The translations under genes and the position numbers were made by a program. A stretch of 55,012 nt of DNA from DATAFF01 sp044870245 (GTDB lineage Bacteria > Pseudomonadota > Alphaproteobacteria > Rhizobiales > Aestuariivirgaceae). The stretch is taken from the NCBI GenBank assembly GCA_044870245.1, contig JBIOYR010000024.1:1-55012 (forward strand), in the 5' to 3' direction. Shown here in pieces: positions 54,099 through 55,012 of the stretch. Position 1 is the stretch's first letter. The number at the start of each line of letters is the position of its first letter. The notes beneath the pieces are model-generated. The model saw only the letters and a list, made by a program, of their open reading frames with translations, was not told where the DNA came from and did no database searches.

Positions 54099-55012
54099 GT
54101 GACAGCGATCTCCGGCTATCGTTTTGAAGCCTCTGGCGGCAGCGCTCGGGCCGATGCTCCGCGGCCTGCCGTTCGGCTTGGCCGCGTGACACTGACCGAC
54201 TTCCGGAACTATGCCGCGCTGCGGCTCGACACCGAGGGCAGGCCGGTGGTTTTGACCGGGCCGAACGGAGCCGGCAAGACCAACCTGCTCGAGGCCGTCT
54301 CGCTGCTGGCTCCCGGCCGCGGCCTGCGCGGCGCACCATTCGACGAGCTGATCCGCCGCGGCGCCGCGGGCTTTGCCGTCGCGGCGGAGATTGATGGTCC
54401 GGAGGGTTTGATCGCCGCCGGCACCGCCTTCCACGGCGAGCCGGGTGCGGACCCCTCGGCGGGCCTGCGACAGGTCAAGCTCGCCGGCCGCCCCTGCAAG
54501 GGCGCGGGCGCCCTCGCCCGCCATGCCAGGATCCTCTGGCTGACGCCGGCAATGGACCGGCTGTTCTCCGGTCCCCCCGGCGACCGGCGCCGCTTTCTCG
54601 ACGGCCTCGTCGCCGCATTCGACCCTGCCCATTCGCTGCGCGTCGGCCAGTTCGAGCGCGCCATGCGCGAGCGCAACCGGCTGCTCGCCGAGCTGCCGCT
54701 CGACCCCCGCTGGCTCGCCGCCGTCGAGACCCAGATGGCGGAATCGGCGGTGGCGCTGGCCGCCGCCAGGGTCGGCGCCCTGGACGCCCTCACCGCCTAT
54801 GTCGGGCAGACCCTGACGGCGCGGTTCGGCGGGGCTTTCCCTTGGGTCAAGGTTGCCGTCCAGGGCGGCATCGAGGACGATGTCAGGAGCGGCCCCGCGG
54901 TCCAGGCCGAGGATGCCTATCGCCAGGCGCTGCAGGATGGCCGCCGCCTCGATCAGGCGGCCGGCAGGACGCTTGCCGGTCCCCATCGCAGCGAGTTCCT
55001 GGTGACCCATGG
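54099..55012 (+). CDS. recF: DNA replication and repair protein RecF (partial, cut by window end)
   Basis: SMC-like ATPase that helps load RecA at single-strand gaps. Seen residues include RVTLTDFRNYAALRL, Walker A TGPNGAGKTNLLEAVSLL and the RecF motif LTPAMDRLFSGPPGDRRRFLDGLVAAFDP, and the frame stays open to the last base. The 3' end (signature motif and Walker B) lies outside. The start is uncertain: the GTG at 54099 adds about 27 residues to the usual N-terminus, and GTG 54186 (VTLTDFRNY) is a shorter choice. The 102-base gap after dnaN has a small hairpin GTTGCG/CGCAAC (54018-54038). Confidence 0.9.
   Translation, partial: MTAISGYRFEASGGSARADAPRPAVRLGRVTLTDFRNYAALRLDTEGRPVVLTGPNGAGKTNLLEAVSLLAPGRGLRGAPFDELIRRGAAGFAVAAEIDGPEGLIAAGTAFHGEPGADPSAGLRQVKLAGRPCKGAGALARHARILWLTPAMDRLFSGPPGDRRRFLDGLVAAFDPAHSLRVGQFERAMRERNRLLAELPLDPRWLAAVETQMAESAVALAAARVGALDALTAYVGQTLTARFGGAFPWVKVAVQGGIEDDVRSGPAVQAEDAYRQALQDGRRLDQAAGRTLAGPHRSEFLVTH

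Noticed and set aside
54054..55010. Long open frame on the - strand at the right edge
   Set aside because: Antisense of recF, whose Walker A and LTPAMDRLFSGPPGDRRRFLD motifs on the + strand are clear.

Overview
This window is GC-rich chromosomal DNA from an alphaproteobacterium, most probably of the Rhizobiales (Hyphomicrobiales). The evidence is gene content and order: rimP-nusA-ylxR-infB-rbfA-truB-rpsO-pnp, an Irr-type Fur regulator beside fabA-fabB-fabI, olsB and olsA near mutS/glnD, and ubiE/mutM-ech-rpsT-dnaA. It holds about 48 protein genes. I see no rRNA, tRNA, CRISPR array, transposase or phage gene.

Layout. (1) 1-2.7 kb: an inverted-repeat element, then a tight + strand operon for an HpcH/HpaI aldolase, a pyroglutamyl-peptidase and a proline-racemase-family enzyme. 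(2) 2.7-17 kb, mostly - strand: a tsaB-rimI fusion, nifU, trpS, murJ, glnD, mutS, olsB and a hybrid histidine kinase. Two foreign-looking genes (an ankyrin-repeat protein and a small orphan) flank murJ. (3) 17-24.5 kb, + strand: fur/mur, olsA, miaB, phoH, ybeY, corC, lnt and a phrR-like XRE regulator. (4) 24.5-36.6 kb, + strand: metK, trmB, then the rimP-to-pnp transcription/translation operon. (5) 36.6-43.4 kb: an orphan two-TM protein, a D-2-hydroxyacid dehydrogenase, an SH3-domain protein, irr, fabA-fabB-fabI and an orphan methyltransferase-like gene. (6) 43.4-48.3 kb, - strand: ubiE-ubiB-coaBC-dut-moeB-like. (7) 48.4-55 kb, + strand: mutM, enoyl-CoA hydratase, rpsT, an 800-bp structured non-coding region, dnaA, dnaN and recF (cut by the window end).

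How the genes work together. Most are housekeeping: tRNA modification (tsaB, miaB, trmB, truB, trpS), ribosome maturation and initiation (rimI, ybeY, rimP, rbfA, infB), transcription and RNA decay (nusA, pnp), envelope lipids (murJ, lnt, olsB, olsA, fabA/B/I), nitrogen and metal control (glnD, fur/mur, irr), cofactors (metK, coaBC, ubiE, ubiB), and replication and repair (dnaA, dnaN, recF, mutS, mutM, dut).

Most interesting signals: a family of hairpin-shaped elements built from TGCCTAC-like heptamers, found only at 3' ends of genes and twice supplying the host gene's stop codon; lineage-specific genes of lower GC inserted into conserved synteny, including an ankyrin protein and a protein with a disordered N-terminus and a C-terminal TM hairpin that resembles secreted effectors; a terminator-like structure in the rimP leader behind a good promoter; a TsaB-RimI fusion; and a structured non-coding tract upstream of dnaA. 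I did not find a convincing new defence or mobile system.
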